Source: Kiritimatiellia bacterium
GTDB taxonomy: Bacteria > Verrucomicrobiota > Kiritimatiellia > RFP12 > UBA1067
Direction: 5' to 3'
Length of the DNA: 6,604 nt
Assembly (NCBI GenBank): GCA_900771305.1
Contig: CAAGNL010000531.1
Span: 1-6,604, forward strand
Shown: in pieces, positions 6,494 through 6,604 of the stretch
Numbering within the stretch: the stretch's first letter is position 1
Layout of the letters: each line of letters begins with the position of its first letter
Program-made: the position numbers and the translations under genes
Notes under the pieces: generated by a model
Seen by the model: the letters and a program-made list of their open reading frames with translations, nothing else
Told to the model about the DNA's origin: nothing
The model's database searches: none

Positions 6494-6519
6494 TAGCAGT
6501 TTTCAGTTAGGCCAGTAAA
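6490..6519 (-). promoter_or_regulatory. Putative sigma-70-type promoter
   Basis: Read on the minus strand, TATACT (6490-6495) matches TATAAT at five of six positions. TTTACT (6514-6519) matches TTGACA at four of six, and the spacer is 18 bp. It lies in a local AT-rich segment within an otherwise GC-rich window. Transcription would start near 6483 and give a leader of roughly 105-110 bases. This is based on consensus matching only. Confidence 0.5.
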
Positions 6520-6528
6520 GCGGCACGG

Positions 6529-6584
6529 ATTACAAATGCCCCCGCGCGTCTCGGCTGCGCCGAGCCGCCGTGGACATTTGCAAT
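6529..6584. repeat. 56-bp nested palindrome upstream of the gene
   Basis: Outer arms ATTACAAATG (6529-6538) and CATTTGCAAT (6575-6584) pair at nine of ten positions. The inner arms CTCGGC (6550-6555) and GCCGAG (6559-6564) pair perfectly around a three-base loop with essentially the same centre. Several bases between them also pair, for example 6540-6541 with 6572-6573 and 6543-6544 with 6569-6570. A long hairpin or cruciform is likely. Neither strand has a long T tract after it: the plus strand has only TTTT at 6588-6591. A standard intrinsic terminator is therefore weakly supported; an interspersed REP-like palindrome or regulatory hairpin is the alternative. Confidence 0.6.
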
Positions 6585-6604
6585 CGGTTTTGCGCGACGA
6601 GACC

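Noticed and set aside
6529..6591. Intrinsic terminator
   Set aside because: The hairpin is followed by only four Ts on the plus strand and none on the minus strand, and no plus-strand gene precedes it.
1..6604. CRISPR array, tRNA, rRNA or insertion sequence
   Set aside because: No regularly spaced direct repeats, cloverleaf, rRNA-like segment or transposase motif was seen.

Overview
The window is almost entirely one very large protein-coding gene on the minus strand. It starts at 6375 and is still open at base 1, giving 2,125 codons in hand, and its 3' end lies outside the window. I translated it codon by codon from the ATG and met no stop and no frameshift. The predicted product is a secreted, Ala/Gly/Thr-rich mosaic protein. 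In order it has a Sec signal peptide, a LamG/concanavalin-A-like domain, a long autotransporter-type beta-strand-repeat (beta-helix-like) region, a first PA14 domain, a short beta-repeat linker, a second PA14 domain, more beta-repeats, a legume/L-type lectin-like domain, and the start of another beta-repeat stretch that runs off the window.

The remaining 229 bases (6376-6604) are the upstream intergenic region. Read on the minus strand it holds a perfect AGGAGG ribosome binding site, a plausible sigma-70-type promoter (TTTACT, 18 bp spacer, TATACT), a 7-bp inverted repeat that overlaps the -10 box, and further upstream a 56-bp nested palindrome. This stretch is visibly more AT-rich than the gene, except for the palindrome core.

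The organism is a high-GC bacterium with extreme GC3 codon use. LamG, PA14 and autotransporter-associated repeats fused in one giant secreted protein, together with a W-x-G-x-D-W...NW...VP transition motif, are typical of the Planctomycetota-Verrucomicrobiota group. I infer an uncultured Kiritimatiellae/Lentisphaeria/Verrucomicrobia-type genome, but no marker gene is present to prove it. No RNA gene, CRISPR array, transposase or second credible gene was seen.

The protein probably works alone as a surface or extracellular adhesin or glycan-recognition protein. Four putative carbohydrate-binding modules of three fold families are spaced along a beta-helical stalk. The anchoring or export C-terminus (for example a beta-barrel, a PEP-CTERM-like tail or a type IX signal) would be in the missing part.
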